A DNA stretch of 64,000 nt. It comes from Ancylostoma caninum. Taxonomy: Eukaryota > Nematoda > Chromadorea > Rhabditida > Ancylostomatidae. The notes beneath the pieces were generated by a model, which saw nothing but the letters and a program-made list of their open reading frames with translations, made no database searches and was not told where the DNA came from. The stretch spans positions 1 through 64,000 of the forward strand of contig JBAJFG010000180.1 in NCBI GenBank assembly GCA_037903475.1, given 5' to 3'. The first letter of the stretch is position 1. The number at the start of each line of letters is the position of its first letter. The position numbers and the translations under genes were made by a program. This document shows positions 1-11,415 of this stretch, piece by piece.

Positions 1-725
1 GCAGATTGGAAGTCACGGGAGAGTCTAGGTTCTTTGTCAAAAGAGAGCCTCGACATTGTGAAGGTAATAACATTGTGATCTGAGTTTCCTAGGGGTGGGT
101 GACACTCCACTTTGGTGATAGTGTCTGCTGGTGCTAGGATCAAATCTAAGACTTTTCTATCTCGGGTAGGGGTATGCACAAACTGGGATAGGTTCAAAGA
201 ATCAAAAAGTCGCAAAAAACGGTCACCGGCCGGATTATTTGCCGAACGTGTTTGCCAGTTCACGTCGAGATTTAAATCGCCAAGAATGATAACCTTGCAT
301 AAAGCAGAAGAAATGAGATCGGAAAGAATGTTCGAGAGCTGGTCATCCTCAAAGACGGAGGAGTTGGGGGGTCTATAAATAAGGATAAATCTGAGCTTGT
401 TGGAAAAAGAGGGGATTATGTCGAAACATAGTACATCAGAATGCAGATTCTGAGAGTTAACCAAAATTCTGTGGGACAACACCAATTGATGAATTAGGGC
501 GCAAACGCCTCCTCTTAGAATGACGATCAACTCTAAGAATGTGGTAAGGGAAATTTGAGATGATTTCCGAATCGCTAATCTTACTCGTCAACCAAGATTC
601 TGTAATGAAAGTTATGGCAGGTTTTTGGTCTGAGAGAAATTGATGCAGTAAATGGAATTTATTGGTCAGACTGCGAGAATTTAGTAGAGCAAAGTTTTGA
701 AAAGATGAACAGTTTGGGAGAAAAT
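1..725 (-). pseudogene. CR1-type LINE ORF2, endonuclease domain (partial, frameshifted)
   Basis: Reading the - strand leftwards from the ORF1 stop gives the start of a non-LTR retrotransposon ORF2, whose apurinic-type (EEP) endonuclease nicks target DNA for target-primed reverse transcription. An opening stretch containing LLNSRSL and ITESWLT is followed, after a one-base slip near position 511, by LRFILIYRPPNS, then GDLNLDVNW and finally GNSDHNVITF close to the window edge. GDLNxD and SDHN are family catalytic and structural motifs. The frame is broken only once in what is visible, so decay is mild. The reverse transcriptase would lie beyond position 1. Together with the neighbouring ORF1 this is the 5' half of a LINE on the - strand. 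Confidence 0.75.
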
Positions 726-1382
726 TTAGTTTTTTGATGATGGAGATTTTAGAGAGCTGATTTCAGAGGCTTTTACTAACTTCTGCTTGTAGACAACATA
801 AATTTTCCTACCACCTTCTTTCGCGTTTAGCTCACGCGCCTGGTTCCTTAGCTCCCTATCGATGTTCCGTTCCTCTGCCATCATCGATCTGCGCAGGTAG
901 ATCCCATTATATGATGGAATGTTCCGGAGCCTGTGGGCATTTCTAAGTGCATCAAAATAGAAATTTCGCGACGAAAATACTACCTTTACAAGTCTCGGCT
1001 TGCTGTCTAATGGTCTACCCATTCTGAAAACTCCAACTGGGCGGGTTTCTACATCAAGCAAGTTCAAGATATCCTCAACCTGTCTCTCCGTGTGCCTTTG
1101 TCTTTCTGCCGCGGGTAGTTTCTTGTCAGCTTCTTCGATTCCGTAGCTGACCACCGATCGTTTTCTTTTATCCTCCAATTCGCTCGGAAAAGAAGAGATT
1201 TTGGAAATCAAGTCATTAATTAAAGGTATGCACTCAGGCGTCTTCTTTCCTAAAATCTCATGAATTTTAACCAGGAGAGCTGAACATTCACTATTCAAAG
1301 AACTACTTATGTTGCTAGCAGAATTAAGATCAGTCTGAGTATTCGGAACCTGTGAAACTTGGGATAGACGAGTACGGACCAT
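726..1382 (-). CDS. CR1-type LINE ORF1-like protein
   Basis: This open frame lies directly upstream of the LINE endonuclease on the same strand, the normal ORF1 position. The first ATG is at 1382; the open frame continues to 1439 with only a TTG available as a start. The N-terminal half is Ser/Asn-rich with a short coiled-coil-like stretch. The C-terminal half, about residues 90-200, contains VVSYGIEE, a spaced VGVFRMGRP and a segment KPRLVKVVFSS, resembling the RNA-recognition-like fold plus basic tail of LINE ORF1 proteins that bind element RNA. The tail is Arg/Lys-rich. I see no zinc knuckle. The assignment rests mainly on context with ORF2 and on the RRM-like pattern. Confidence 0.6.
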   Translation of the reverse strand: MVRTRLSQVSQVPNTQTDLNSASNISSSLNSECSALLVKIHEILGKKTPECIPLINDLISKISSFPSELEDKRKRSVVSYGIEEADKKLPAAERQRHTERQVEDILNLLDVETRPVGVFRMGRPLDSKPRLVKVVFSSRNFYFDALRNAHRLRNIPSYNGIYLRRSMMAEERNIDRELRNQARELNAKEGGRKIYVVYKQKLVKASEISSLKSPSSKN

Positions 1383-1439
1383 TGCGGAAAAAAGATCGAC
1401 ACGACCGCTCACGTTGGATGCACGCGATGAATGATGCAA

Positions 1440-2010
1440 TGATTTACAGGCTTACTTCGAAAAGCAACCCCACTAAGTGACGAATTTCTTAGCGACTGAC
1501 CCTCATTTCTTCAATACAGTGTGATTTTAATGGAAGACCGTAGCTCCAGTACACATACCACCGTTCTTACGTTTGTTGTTGCAAGTCTTTTGTGTAAGGT
1601 TTGTATGATTCCGATTCTCTCGAACTCTAGCATCGATTTCTCTGCACAAGAAATGGGGCTCTGGAGGTACAATTAATTGGGAGAGCAGTTAGCACAAAGA
1701 TTTCTTTTTTTTATAACACCCCTATAAGTAGTTGTTTTTTTAACCATAATTCTGTTGGGGGAGGGAGGGGGAGTTTCCCGTGAGAACCCATACGGTAATT
1801 TTCTCATTGCCTTTGTAAGCCTTTGCACTTGTTAGTGTTCAGGACGGATTCTCAATCGATTTCCGAAGATGTTGGAACCATGGACATTTCCGATTCCATC
1901 GATGCTCTCTTCACCGTGAAGGGTTCCGGCAAGAAAACATAAGCTCTGGATGAGTACCACCCAGCTCAGGTTGGTTCCATTTACTTTCTGTCACTATTCC
2001 GCTTGTTCTG
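1440..2010. other. Stretch with one doubtful exon
   Basis: Positions 1836-1969 are flanked by a plausible acceptor (CTTGTTAG) and donor (CAG|GTTGGT). They can be read as a Ser/Asp-rich peptide containing TMDISDSIDALFTVKG, but that frame is closed by a TAA before the donor. It is either a decayed exon or chance. A G-rich run sits near 1758-1772. Nothing else is recognisable. Confidence 0.2.
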
Positions 2011-3436
2011 CCCCAAAATTTCGGAGTAAAAATTTTTGTCCAAACTTTGCATAGGGAGGTTATTTGAGGTGCTGACCACGAATATCGTATCCATTTTGTA
2101 CCGCAACTCTGTTTTTGTAGGTTTACGGTAGTTATACTGTATATACGTATCTCATAGAATCAAATTTTGTATGGAAGGGTTGTTCTGGGCGCTGATCACG
2201 AATATAGTATCTGTTTTGTACCGTAACCCTATTTTTATAGATATACGGTAGGAAATTTAGAGAAGATGCTTATTTCTGGCAGAAAACGAAGGTGGCGTGC
2301 CAAATGATATTGATAATCGTAATCATCGCCTAAAACAATCCCTCCCCAGACAAACTTTCGGAACTTCCGCGGAGCTTGTTCGGAACTTGCGCGGGTGACC
2401 CGACGGAAGTTCCGAATAAGCTCCGCGGAAGTTCCGAACTGGCTCCGCGGAAGTTCCGAACTAGCTCCGCGGAAGTTCCGAAATCGAACAGGAGTGACGT
2501 AATTCGTGCATTATAGAGTCAATCATAATTCGAGTAATAAGGTAAAATGGGCCCACATGGAGTGATGAACACCTCCAGGCGTCCCGATGCCAAAAATCGT
2601 GGGATCATGAATCCCAGCACAGATCGTTCCACCACGTAGCACTAATTGCGCATGTAGTAGCTATGTTTTCTGAAGATGAGCTTCAAGCAGGTCTGCCCTC
2701 TGACTGTGCTACGTATCTGCGTCAGGTTTCAAAATCAATGATAACATGGAAAAATTCCTCTTTGGTAGAAATCTGTCAAATTTTCGTATTTATGGGAATA
2801 ATCCCAGGCGTACATTTATCTGACACGAGCTTTACCCGAAATTCGACATTACGGATGTCTATATTGGGGCATACCGAAGTGAATTTCGAGGAAAAAATAA
2901 CGTAAAAATTTTCGTATTCTACACGGTTTCTTATTTGGCTAGCCGAAGTTAATCAAGAACATATCACTATAAAAATTGGGCGAAAACGTGCCATTTGATT
3001 TGTTAGTTTCTTGGATCATTCCATCTCTCTCGAAGCTCCGCGGAAGTTCCGAAAAGTGTCAAGCTCCGCGAAAGTTCCGAAGCTACTTTTTTCTCTGCGT
3101 CTCCATTCGGAACTTGCGCGGAACCTGCGCGGAACTTCCGAAAAAATCGACGAGTGACGTCATATTTCCGCGGAGGTTCCGAAAATCGAGCTCCAGTAGT
3201 AAATCAGGCTCCGCGGAAGTTCCGAAAATCGGCAAGCTCCGCGGAAGTTCCGAAAGTTTGTCTGGGTCTATGCAAGGTTTGAGAGGATTCTGTGAGATGC
3301 CGTATCTACAGTGTACCTGCCGCAATTCTTTAAAAACGGAGTCACAGTACAAATTCAATACGATATTCGGGTTCAGCACCTCAAATAACCCCTATGCGAA
3401 GTTTGGGCGAAAATTTTTACTTCAAAATTTTGGGGC
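2011..3436. mobile_element. Palindromic non-autonomous DNA element with repeated word GCTCCGCGGAAGTTCCGAA
   Basis: Outer arms are inverted copies: the sequence from 2011 (GCCCCAAAATTTCGG, then CATAGG, GTTATTTGAGGTGCTGA, GAATATCGTAT) reappears reverse-complemented at about 3296-3436. An inner pair of inverted copies begins CAGACAAACTTTCGGAAC at 2347 and ends at 3266. Inside, the 19-bp word GCTCCGCGGAAGTTCCGAA or its reverse occurs about a dozen times in two blocks (about 2357-2482 and 3034-3255). Between the blocks is ordinary AT-rich sequence. Open frames across the word blocks are by-products of the repeat. No transposase is visible. A foldback/MITE-like element is the best description. Confidence 0.6.
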
Positions 3437-3520
3437 TGAACCAGCCGGATGGTGCCACTTTTCTAAGTGTTAAATTTCCATCTTGCTTTGATAGAGATCT
3501 CATCATTTAGAATGTAACAG

Positions 3521-3629
3521 CTGCCTTTGGGCTCACGCTTACGACTGCTCGATGGTTTGCTCTCTCCATCAACTGGCTGGCGGCTGTGTTTGTTTCTGTC
3601 ATGGACTGTCATAGACGTGATTACTGCAG
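3521..3629 (+). CDS. Orphan exon resembling an ABCC (MRP-type) transporter transmembrane segment
   Basis: Flanked by an acceptor (ATGTAACAG) and donor (CTGCAG|GTTGGT), this 109-bp exon reads LTTARWFALSINWLAAVFV in one frame. That hydrophobic segment resembles the end of the second membrane domain of ABCC/MRP-type ABC exporters, where a TTxRWFAxRLD-like pattern precedes a membrane helix. After this segment the frame turns into an unhelpful Cys/His/Arg-rich tail, whereas the +1 frame stays hydrophobic, so a small frameshift is possible. I could not find the ATP-binding cassettes (Walker A, LSGGQ) nearby. It is therefore either a decayed gene fragment or one exon of a gene whose other exons I failed to recognise. 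Confidence 0.35.
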
Positions 3630-5791
3630 GTTGGTCTTTCTGTCTTATTCGTTTTCACCCTTTTCAGAAAATTCGAAAGTACCGAATATATAGTTCAATT
3701 TTTATATGCCCAAATAAAAATGTAGTGCATTTCAACGGGGAGCATAGTTGTGAAGATATTAGAGAAAAAGAGAACGCGAGAAATAGTGCCGTATTCGGAG
3801 AGGCAGGCGAGAAATGCAGATCATAGGCACAAGTTCTCAACTATCGTCGTTTTTGAAACAGGCTATAGCTGAATTTACGAATTATTCGTTTGAACTGGTG
3901 GTGAAAATTATTGAAACTTATTGAGAGGTCAGAAAACCATCGTTAATTTTTTTCTTATTTGTCAGGAGAAAAGGGGGCGTCTTCAAGGAGAAAATGAGAA
4001 AATTCAGTTTTTTTTCGCTTAGTTTCTTGCTTGATTAAAGTTTTCCAGTGCATCAATGGAAACCGACGGAAGAGGCAGCATTTTTTGGTTCTCCCACAGC
4101 CAGTGCCTGCGCCAAGGAGAGAAGGACTACCCACGACGATGCAGCATCAATGTACTCTTGGATTATGGTAGATTTTTTTCATGGTTTAACGGCCTTAGCG
4201 AAATGTGTTTGAGTATTTTTCTCTCAAATTTTATGCTGTTATTTGACTGATTTCTTTTTGTATACGTCTGACTTCGTTAATTTTCATTCTTTTGTAGATC
4301 GTATCCATGTGCATAGTGCCAAAAAGATCACTGGAAAAAAAAAAGATAAGAAGAAGAGGAAGGAGTGTATCTACGACAAGAACGTCCTTCTACTCCAGCT
4401 CCATGTGGAACGTGAAGCGATTCGAACCTCTCAATATGTTACGTGTGGATGAAGTTGTTGTCGCTTATATTGATATAGGAGGATTTGACAGGAGCAGCTT
4501 TTTGAGGTGGGGAGGGGGGGGGGCTACCTTAGAGGTTTTGTCGTTTATACTTTCACTAACAATATGTTTTTCTTTTCTATTGTATTAAGTTTGCTCTTAG
4601 CTTAGTGCTTAGGCGAATGATGATTGAATCCATTTGAATTGTGGTTCATTCTGTATGTGTCATTTCATAAAGATCTCATAAAGAAGCTGGCGAGATTGAT
4701 TAATCGGTTGAGAGATGTTAGATTGTTGATTTCGCATCTCTCTTTTTCTATATACTAATTATCAAAGTTTTTCTTTCCTGTTTTATAACTGAGTTCTTAA
4801 TCCGTAAAGTGTGTCCGTTTGAAAACTCTTAGACTTATCTTAGACCTCTTAGACCAATTTCGTTAGAGTACACGATGCTTGCATGAACCAAATTTGCTGC
4901 GTGGTTACACCATATTTTCAAATGGTCTCTGAGTTCATCAACTACGCATCGTCTACCGTTATCGTTCGAACGGTGCTCTCAAAGGTTCAAATGTGAACAC
5001 ATCTGTCGTCCAGAGGAATGAAGGAGTCGTGCCACTACACTACGCTGCTTGATGATTCTGTGAACTATGCACTTGTCGCAAAGTTGGAAGTTAAATCCGG
5101 CGAAAGGAGCATTCTCAATTCTTCTTGCATGGGCCCCTAGCGATCTATGGCAAGGAACGGTAGTGGGATTATATTCTCGCTGGCGATAACGTTTGTCGTT
5201 CGGCCATTTGGGCGTCCTGAACTGTTGTCGCGGCGACAACGGTTTCCCATGTTAAAGTAGGTGCAGTGAAATCGCGCACGAATTAGTGCGAGTCGATCGT
5301 GAAGGGTGGAGCACGTGCTTGATCGAACCAATCGCATACGCATTGCTCACCCATTTTTTCCTCATCCTGACCCACACCCCACAGTAAGAGGCAGAAAACG
5401 CCTTTTAACACTGCTCAGTGCATGTGCGCTGCAGAGTCTGCTAAAAATGAGTCGGCATTTTTATTGCGGCATGGAGCCGTCAACAGCTCGCTAGCGGTTA
5501 CCCTCTCAAAGCGCGTCAACGTGCGGGAAAGAGCGGTCGAGAAGATGTTTAGTCGCTCGGTGACTATCGCCCCTGCCTGCAATCATGCCGCTTGTACATC
5601 AATCATCACAGTATGCGTACGCGATTGGTCGCCATCCACTCGTGACGCGCTGCAAAAGTCTGAAAACCTTCTCAGACATCCGGGCGATTGGAGCGTCCAG
5701 ACCGTTTCCCGCGACATGACACCTGCGGGACAAACGCAAAAGTGGGCAGAGTCACGCCTATTTCGCCGTCAGTTGCGCCTTATCTTGCATT

Positions 5792-5839
5792 TGACCTGCT
5801 ATGATCCTGCTACGGGGATAGCAGGATTAAGGCAGGTCA
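5792..5839. repeat. Short hairpin
   Basis: Nested inverted arms TGACCTGC / GCAGGTCA and ATCCTGCTA / TAGCAGGAT surround a short CGGGGA loop. This could be a decayed MITE core or an RNA hairpin; no function can be inferred. Confidence 0.5.
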
Positions 5840-6070
5840 TGTGCTATTGCAACCGATGACTAGAAAAATAGTTCAAAAATGAGTTCGCCGGGCATGAATG
5901 TGCTCCCTGCACCTGCATTCGACGAGCCGGACACCTGCGGCAAGGCGAATTTTCCCTTCCGCGCCGCGTTGGCACGCAACCGTGTCTCACGCACCTTGTC
6001 TGGCTAAATGGTACACTGGGTCACAGTTTCAACCGAACCTCTTTTGGCCAGACAAGTTCCACAGGGCTCG

Positions 6071-6098
6071 TCTAGTCTCCGCTACAACGGAGACTAGA
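6071..6098. repeat. Short perfect hairpin
   Basis: TCTAGTCTCCG and its exact reverse complement CGGAGACTAGA are separated by six bases. Confidence 0.55.
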
Positions 6099-8646
6099 CT
6101 AGGCTTTCACAGCCGTCTGCCGGCTTATATACACTTTGGGTGCCACGTGGCAATGAAGAAAAAAAAACAGGGTGCAGGTTAACTTGCATATCCCCAGCCT
6201 CATGCGCGCTCACCGCAGCTTTTCCTGCTCCATACGCACCTTCAGCAAGTACTCCTGCAGCTCCCGCGTCTACCTGTCGGAAGCCTGCATCGGCCAAGAG
6301 TGGGCGGGTTTACCGGCGCTCCAAATGCTCGAGTGTCTGAGCCCATAGTGAATAGATAGGTGAACTGCTATCATGTAGTCAGAACGACCATTACACCATT
6401 AATGGCAAGTACCTATAGGTGTAGTACCTACTACATGGCTTGGTCACATAAGTCGGTGCCTTGCAGTATAATTTTCCAAGAAGTTGTTTGGGGCATGACA
6501 AGAAGGTGACAAAATTTTCAGTGGTTGGCATTGACTCGCATGAGTGGGTAGGAAGAGACGGAAGATTTTCTTATTTAATCCCATGTTCACGTAAATTTAC
6601 TCAAAATCGTCAGATCACTTTTGGCATCGAATTTACTCCTGAGAAAGATTTCGCATTCAAATAAGTAGGTAAATGTTAGAAATACCCTTTTACTCATTTC
6701 CTCATTGTCTTGGTGTTCAGCGACACTAACATAGGACTTTGAACGCCTGACGTTCGGGATTTTGAGTGTTACTTAATACTTTCTAGAGGACTGATTCACT
6801 CATAGACAGTTTCGGAGCATTTCGTACGCTGACAACAAAACGAAAACCCAAAGGCAAAGCATTACATCAGAACTTAGAATGAGTTAATGTATACTTGGGC
6901 TTGAATGAGCTTTAACAAAGTACCACAGGTAAAGGCACAATGTTACAACACCATTTGATCTCGTTGTGGATAACAGTTCGCTGACAAACCCGATCGATGA
7001 GCTCGCTTCGAGTTCGCTTCATTCCGACCCCTCGCTACAGTAAGTTGACTGGGAAATGATCATTTGCAGTCAGCTTACCGGAGGGGTTACTACGACCCTG
7101 GTTTTTCGTTGCTTCGGGGTAACGCAAGGCCTCAACCTTCATAACTAACCCGGCTAAAACTGACGCAGTAAGGCGTCGATGTTCTCTTTTATTGTCCTTA
7201 TTCCTTAGATCATTGCCTTACTGCATGTCCGCTTTTCTAAGCTCCAGGTGCAATCCTATGGCAGCAGCAGATTGCTGGTCTGGAGCATGCAGAAATCGCC
7301 TTCCAAAAATTTGCGAACTGCTCCGATCTCACGTAGCTTATGCTGTAGAGGTATGGAATCTCGACTGGTTTGTTGGGAAGTATCTACCGAATTTAATGGG
7401 CGCTTTGTGTCTGCGCAGAGTTATAAAAATTTGAAATCGAATATCCATTTCAGCGATTAATTTCGCAGCAGCCTGATATATGCAACTGATACATTATATT
7501 CTGCAGGTCTCACATGAATATTCCCTTTGACACACACAATAAGTGCAATATTATGTAGTATTGCATGTAGCAAAGCTACATGACACGGGAAAACGTTTTT
7601 ATTGACCTATGATGGCGTTGCAAACATTTATGTGCCACATATAAAAGGAATTCCTACTTCCAACTTTCCAATTTCGAGGTGTTCGTAGCCGGGAAGATTT
7701 TCGTGACCCTCTTCTACCAACAGAAGCATCAGAAGGGAGCATGAGTTTGTTCTAAAGACTATTATTCTCATATTGATGGATGAAAATACGGAACCGGATA
7801 CTTTAATTCTTCACCTAAAAACGACGCTGTTGTTGACTAGCTGATAATCGAACTTACGGTAGAATTCGAGAACTCTGTAATTGTTGTACTTCCAATAAGC
7901 AATACTGGCCTGGTTCCGATGCTTCGCAGCCTTCCGATTTTCGATTTTCGACTTCCAAAGCTTCGGAATAGTCTTCTCGCTGTGCTGTTATATGAAGGAC
8001 CTAAAGGCTCCCTCATGGGAAGAGCAACCGCCTACACTACCACCGTCAACAATGAAAGAGTACTGCTAGTGGACAAAACGGGCAAAGTACTTGCAAGCTG
8101 ACCGCTGTGGGGGTGTGACCAAGGTCGTCCGCCACCAATACAAAAGCAGAGCGCAGCGCCGGAAGTGCACAATTACCCGCCAGCCCACCTATGGGGTGCG
8201 TTCGACATTCGCTTATCACTTTCACTCTCTTTGCCTCCGTACTGTCTGAGGTGATGTTCAACTTTCCTCGAACTTAGCTCATAAGCCATCGCCAATATTT
8301 TTAAGACGTTGGAAGTGAGTGTTCTCAAGTATGACGGTCTGAAAAGCCACCACTTTCACAGCACGGGTCAGCTGAATCAGTTCTACACCTTCCAGTGAGC
8401 TCTTGTCTTTCTGCTTCTACTCGAGTCAATAGATTATGTAGACTCACTAGCTATAGACGGTCTTGTTGCACTTCTTTCATACTCTAGATTTTGCTTCTGT
8501 CCACGCAATGTTGACCTTCGTTCCCACGCTTCCGAAAAGAAAAGGTGTGACTGCAATCCAGTGATCAGGTGGGAAATATTTGAACATGTTACTTTCAACA
8601 TTTTATTTGTTCTCATAATATTTTATTGTCTCATTATTCCTTTTAG

Positions 8647-10099
8647 GCTTTGAAGCTCGTTTTTAGGGGCAAACGCGTAATAGATTCAGTGCCTCATGCA
8701 GTCTTCTCGTCATCTTGTATTCACAAACCAAATTCAGCGAATTGTCTGCGAACCACGTTTGGGGCTGGAAGCAGCAAAATCCTTGTTAATGTCAGTAGTT
8801 CTCGCAGCAGTTTCTCAGAGATTCCTATCATGCCTGCATTTCCCAGGGGATGAATGGACATGTATTTGTACGAGTCAGTATTGGTGAAACGATCATAACT
8901 CAACCAGAATGGCAGGAATTACCTTTGGACAATCTGAAGAACACTTATTTCATACGGGTAAATGCTGGTGTAAACATGAGGTCAGCTGGATTGAGCACTG
9001 ATACTACCAAGATGTTCATAGACTAAACAAATAGACGTCCTTTTCAGATTAACGTATGTTTCAATTTTTAAAACGACGAAGGACTCAGAGAAGAACAAGT
9101 CAACATTTTCTGTTGCTCCTCTGGAGAAGAAGAAAACACTGTCAAAACTCGAAGTTTTCTCCGAAGTAAAGAGCAGACTCCCGCAGCAAGTTCTTCTCCA
9201 AACTGAGCGCAGCAGAATCGCCAAAGCGATCTCGTCGTCATTCCCTACAAAGCCCATGGACGAGTTGGCAAGATCGGCCAAATTCCAAACGGTAATATTG
9301 TCACGAAGTACCAAGAAATAGTAGCATGAGAACAGATTGTTGTATAGGAAAGTATACGGTACAGTGCGTTCCACCAGAGATGACATCAGGGTGATGCAAA
9401 AGAAAGGACGCCACGCGACTTCTTTCAAAAACATACAGGAAACTCCAAACGTACGCAGACAAGGGTCGGGACTGCGGCGAGGCTCTCTTGGACAGAGACG
9501 CAGGCGCTCAGCATGCAAAGCGCCCATGTCTCTGCCCAAAAGAGCCGCGCCGCGGTCCCAACCCTTGTGCGTACGTTTGCAGTTCCTTGTATAATCCTGT
9601 TTAAATAAAGTGTGAGATCCAGATATGGTGACGTGCTTGTAGAGCAAAGAAATTACTTTCATTCTGTGACTAAAAGAGATTACACTATCCATTAGCGGTG
9701 GTGAGACAAGTGAAAATGTCCAGAAAACTCGTTCTCAATTTTTGAAATTTCCTTGATTTTTCTATAATACTGCAAGCAAGGCAGTCCAAAATAGCTTCGT
9801 ATTTGGCGTTTACGTCACAATTTACTCTACATGTGAGCACTGGTGCAACTGCTTCGCCCCTTGGGAAACCAAGAAGAGTACATTTTGAAGCATTTTCGTC
9901 ACAGTTCCTAGGACTCTTGCTCGATGATTCTCTCAAACTGCTTTTCAAAAAAAAAAGGCTTTCAACAAGCTTTCAAGAAGCCAACAATACATCGCTATTA
10001 TTGGCCACAAAAGGTCGTGAACGATCTGCTGGAAAACGCTTGAAAACCTCAACTGCACCTCAAATATTGGCTAAAATTTGCTTCCAAGAGCTGGCTTGA
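8647..10099 (+). CDS. Unrecognised spliced gene (candidate exons)
   Basis: Exon 1 (8647-8790) follows the strong acceptor TTCCTTTTAG and ends at a GTCAGT donor. Exon 2 (8847-8957) follows TTTCCCAG, encodes a segment with GETIITQPEWQELPLDN and ends CGG|GTAAAT. Both are in phase 0 and separated by a 56-bp intron, a typical nematode size. From the acceptor TTTTCAG at 9047 two continuations are possible: a short terminal exon that stops at once, or, in another phase, a Lys/Ser-rich exon to 9291 (with LEKKKTLSKLEVFSEVKSRL) that splices in phase 0 to a last exon 9905-10099. The 613-bp intron between them carries a MITE. I recognise no domain, signal peptide or membrane segment. The last codons overlap a dispersed repeat. 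Confidence 0.35.
9436..9589. mobile_element. TA-flanked hairpin MITE (CAGGAACTCCAAACG family)
   Basis: Inverted termini CAGGAAACTCCAAACGTACG and CGTACGTTTGCAGTTCCTTG are flanked on both sides by TA, as for Tc1/mariner-type insertions. Almost the whole 154 bp folds back on itself. The same terminus occurs in the larger element at 21846-24871. Confidence 0.65.
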
Positions 10100-10330
10100 A
10101 TTATTATAATTTGAGTGGTAAGCATTCGAGTATTCATCGTATTTTTCAGGAAAATTGTCGTATTCTTGCCGTTTTTCGCCGCTCCAGAGTCTCTTATTCT
10201 GCGAGAAAAAACTCGTCAAAAACAACGACATCAAAACGAGTTCTCCTTGTATTTCACGTTTTTCACGAGATGTAGGCGTGCATTTTCAGAGACCCGCTCA
10301 TACAATAAGTAATGGTCCCTGCTAATTAAA
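10075..10330 (-). repeat. Dispersed repeat, copy 1 (inverted relative to copy at 63670)
   Basis: The reverse complement begins TTAGCAGGGACCATTACT and ends with a segment containing AAGCCAGCTCTTGGAAGCAA. Both ends match the copy at 63670-63935. The interiors are more diverged. It is a non-coding, MITE-sized family and contributes the final codons of the candidate gene at 8647-10099. Confidence 0.55.
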
Positions 10331-11128
10331 ACAATCTCATGGTTTGCCAAAGTTATCGTTCATCAAAGTTGTGGAAGAAAGTAGAGTCAACAGAAACAGC
10401 GTCATTTCATTCGCATCGACCTTATAGTTGGGAGACAGCAGAGAGAAAAGGAACGCTGGAAAGCGTGCAGCAATTGGAGAGGAGCAAAAGAAAAGCAGGT
10501 TACCAACTATTGTCATTGAAACAGACTACACACATACGTCTTGTGCGGGTGTTTCGCACATCGTCCTCAAACAAAATTTCCATCCCTCCGTAAAATTAAG
10601 CTGTGAACTTTTCGCTCTGTAGAGTTGCTACTGCCTGCTACTTAACACTACGTGATCGCATAGCAAGCTGTTTAGGAGTACAAGAGAAGTAGTTCTTCTC
10701 ACAGGTAGGGCTGGATAGAGTGGGATTTTGCTAGCAAAGGAAGGATACCAGGCCGGAGGAACGGGGAGGGGGCGGTCTGGCCTCCGAGAAAAGTTATGTG
10801 GCATGATTTGGGCCTGCACAAAGCGGCAACGTTTGGCTTCTGAGGGGGACTCTGCTAAAAATCCCCTTCAGAAAAGCTACTAAGTTTGAACCGACCACCT
10901 ACCTGAAATCAATCAAACTTCTACTAGTTTCTAAGTTCATGAGACTTTTAAGCAAAATCTATTGCGGACCTTCCGTCACGAATTGCTTGCTGTTCCCACT
11001 GTTGTCTCTGCTGAGACACAGTTCTCTGGTGAGACAGCAGTTGAAGAACCGTTCAGCGTAATTTAAAAAAAAAACCATTGCAGAAAGCAATGGCTGTTTA
11101 CAGGAACTGAGCAGCTCTTACATTCATA
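10331..11128. other. No gene seen
   Basis: Short accidental open frames only; a purine-rich G-run lies around 10758-10772. No splice-bounded coding segment is convincing. Confidence 0.4.
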
Positions 11129-11415
11129 GTCTGTTAGCTGAGAAAAGGAGAGCAAATGAAGTGACATTGTCTGCAATTACGACCTGAGCACGGTCTCGGC
11201 CAATGATCTATTTTCTCGCTTTTTTCTGTGAACTTTGGTATGTATGTGGAGTGGTCCCTTCCGTTCTGATGTATCCCCACTGCCATTAAGTAGAATCTCC
11301 TTCCAGACGCATTCTGCGGCGTCCTCCAGTGGTCAGTCGCCCGACATCGTGTGCGGTCGTAATTGCAGACAAAGTGTCCCCTTCTCGCCCATGGGCCCTC
11401 TCTAAGCTAACAGAC
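11129..11415. mobile_element. TA-flanked MITE with GTCTGTTAGCT termini
   Basis: Termini GTCTGTTAGCT and AGCTAACAGAC are flanked by TA. A second pair of inverted blocks (TGTCTGCAATTACGACC and GGTCGTAATTGCAGACA) lies inside. The 287-bp size and TA duplication suggest a Tc1/mariner-type MITE. Confidence 0.65.

Larger units (their letters stand above)
3630..8646. other. Long stretch without a confident gene
   Basis: Weak exon-like segments with splice-like borders occur at about 4041-4167 and 4299-4484. They have no recognisable domain and no consistent frame between them, so I do not call a gene. Several 60-145 codon open frames at 5.3-6.3 kb lie in GC-richer sequence and look accidental. Two small perfect hairpins are listed separately. 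The rest is AT-rich intergenic or intronic sequence with nothing I recognise. Confidence 0.4.

Noticed and set aside
2976..3473. 165-codon open frame
   Set aside because: It lies across the inverted-repeat words of the palindromic element and its repeats translate into the same short peptide several times.
5422..5859. 145-codon open frame in a GC-richer patch
   Set aside because: No domain, no splice context; ends in a short hairpin.
8982..9692. 236-codon open frame on the - strand
   Set aside because: It runs antisense to a better exon with splice sites and through a hairpin MITE.
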